Part shown: in pieces, positions 63,560 to 64,000 of the stretch
Position numbering within the stretch: position 1 is the first letter of the stretch
How the letters are laid out: each line of letters opens with the position of its first letter
NCBI GenBank assembly: GCA_021397835.1
Contig: JAJFZO010000094.1
Location: 7,416,001-7,480,000 of the forward strand
Length of the DNA stretch: 64,000 nt
Direction: 5' to 3'
From: Moringa oleifera
Taxonomy: Eukaryota; Streptophyta; Magnoliopsida; Brassicales; Moringaceae
Notes under the pieces: model-generated
What the model was told of the DNA's origin: nothing
Database searches by the model: none
Seen by the model: only the letters and a program-made list of their open reading frames with translations
Position numbers and translations under genes: made by a program

Positions 63560-63905
63560 AGGCATGTTTGGTTACAATACTTTTTTTCATTGTGTTTATG
63601 TTTAACAATAATTAAGTTTTTTTTATTATTATTTATTAAACTCTTTAAATATTTAAAAATTTATTAATATAAAAAATAAAAAATTAGAAAATTTTTAATG
63701 ATTATATATATTTATTTAACATGATTTTAATTTTTTATTTTAATAATAAAAACAAAATGAAAGTGAAAAATAAAAGAATTCTCATGGAATGGAATCAACA
63801 CGGGCAGTTAGATTTCTCCAACGTGGCAGAGTTTCTTCTTTAAAAAAATGAAATTCTTTACCTGTCGTGCAAAAGTGAAATTCTGATTCCTTCCACCAAA
63901 CGGGC
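63560..63905. mobile_element. Possible MITE
   Basis: GGCATGTTTGGT at about 63561 and, inverted, ACCAAACGGGCC at about 63895 form imperfect terminal repeats (10 of 12 bases). The inner sequence is AT-rich, and GGAATGGAATC near one end with GATTCCTTCC near the other extends the inverted symmetry. This style (GGCCYGTTTGGT ends, about 350 bases) is common in plant non-autonomous DNA transposons. No clear target-site duplication was found. Confidence 0.35.
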
Positions 63906-64000
63906 CTCTTCTCTCTCTAGAAGTTGACAGTCACAAGGCTTTTCCCTCTTACCTGCTGCACTCCATTTCCTCTCTGTAGGCCACAGACTAGTGGTCTACC

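Overview
This window is nuclear chromosomal DNA of a flowering plant, most likely a core eudicot (a rosid would fit; I cannot name the species). The evidence is split genes with GT-AG introns, AT-rich intergenic DNA, dinucleotide microsatellites, a chloroplast-targeted ribosomal protein, and plant-only families (R2R3-MYB subgroup 19, shaggy-like kinase, plant peptide deformylase 1B, plant polygalacturonase). There is no sign of bacterial, organellar or viral origin, and no large autonomous transposon.

Layout, left to right: (1) the first three coding exons, minus strand, of a proteasome assembly chaperone 3-like gene that runs off the left edge; (2) about 5 kb of very AT-rich DNA; (3) a cinnamoyl-CoA-reductase-like (SNL6-type) gene, plus; (4) a probable small non-coding or micro-peptide transcription unit, minus, at about 10.56-11.2 kb; (5) an uncharacterised Cys-rich plant protein, plus; (6) a universal stress protein, plus; (7) a large intronless PWWP-domain gene, minus; (8) plastid ribosomal protein L12, minus; (9) tRNA-Pro(UGG), minus; (10) a membrane-anchored monodehydroascorbate reductase, minus; (11) a MYB21/MYB24-type factor, minus; (12) an ARF1-class small GTPase, minus, whose last coding intron is GC-AG; (13) a 3.5 kb AT-rich block with a 20-bp minisatellite; (14) peptide deformylase 1B, plus; (15) a polygalacturonase, minus; (16) a shaggy/GSK3-like kinase, plus; (17) an AT-rich right end with a possible MITE.

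The genes do not form a pathway; each has its own promoter. What links them is gene order. From memory of the Arabidopsis map, the outer genes match a run at At5g14640-At5g14710 and the inner four (PWWP, RPL12, MDAR4, MYB21) match At3g27810-At3g27860. The window therefore looks like one ancestral segment whose genes were split between two Arabidopsis chromosomes after genome duplication. Coding exons were deduced by reading-frame continuity, splice consensus and family resemblance; exon phases sum correctly for every complete gene. No new defence-like or catalytic system was found. The less ordinary signals are the GC-AG intron, the small transcription unit, the phased A-tract minisatellite and the G tracts.
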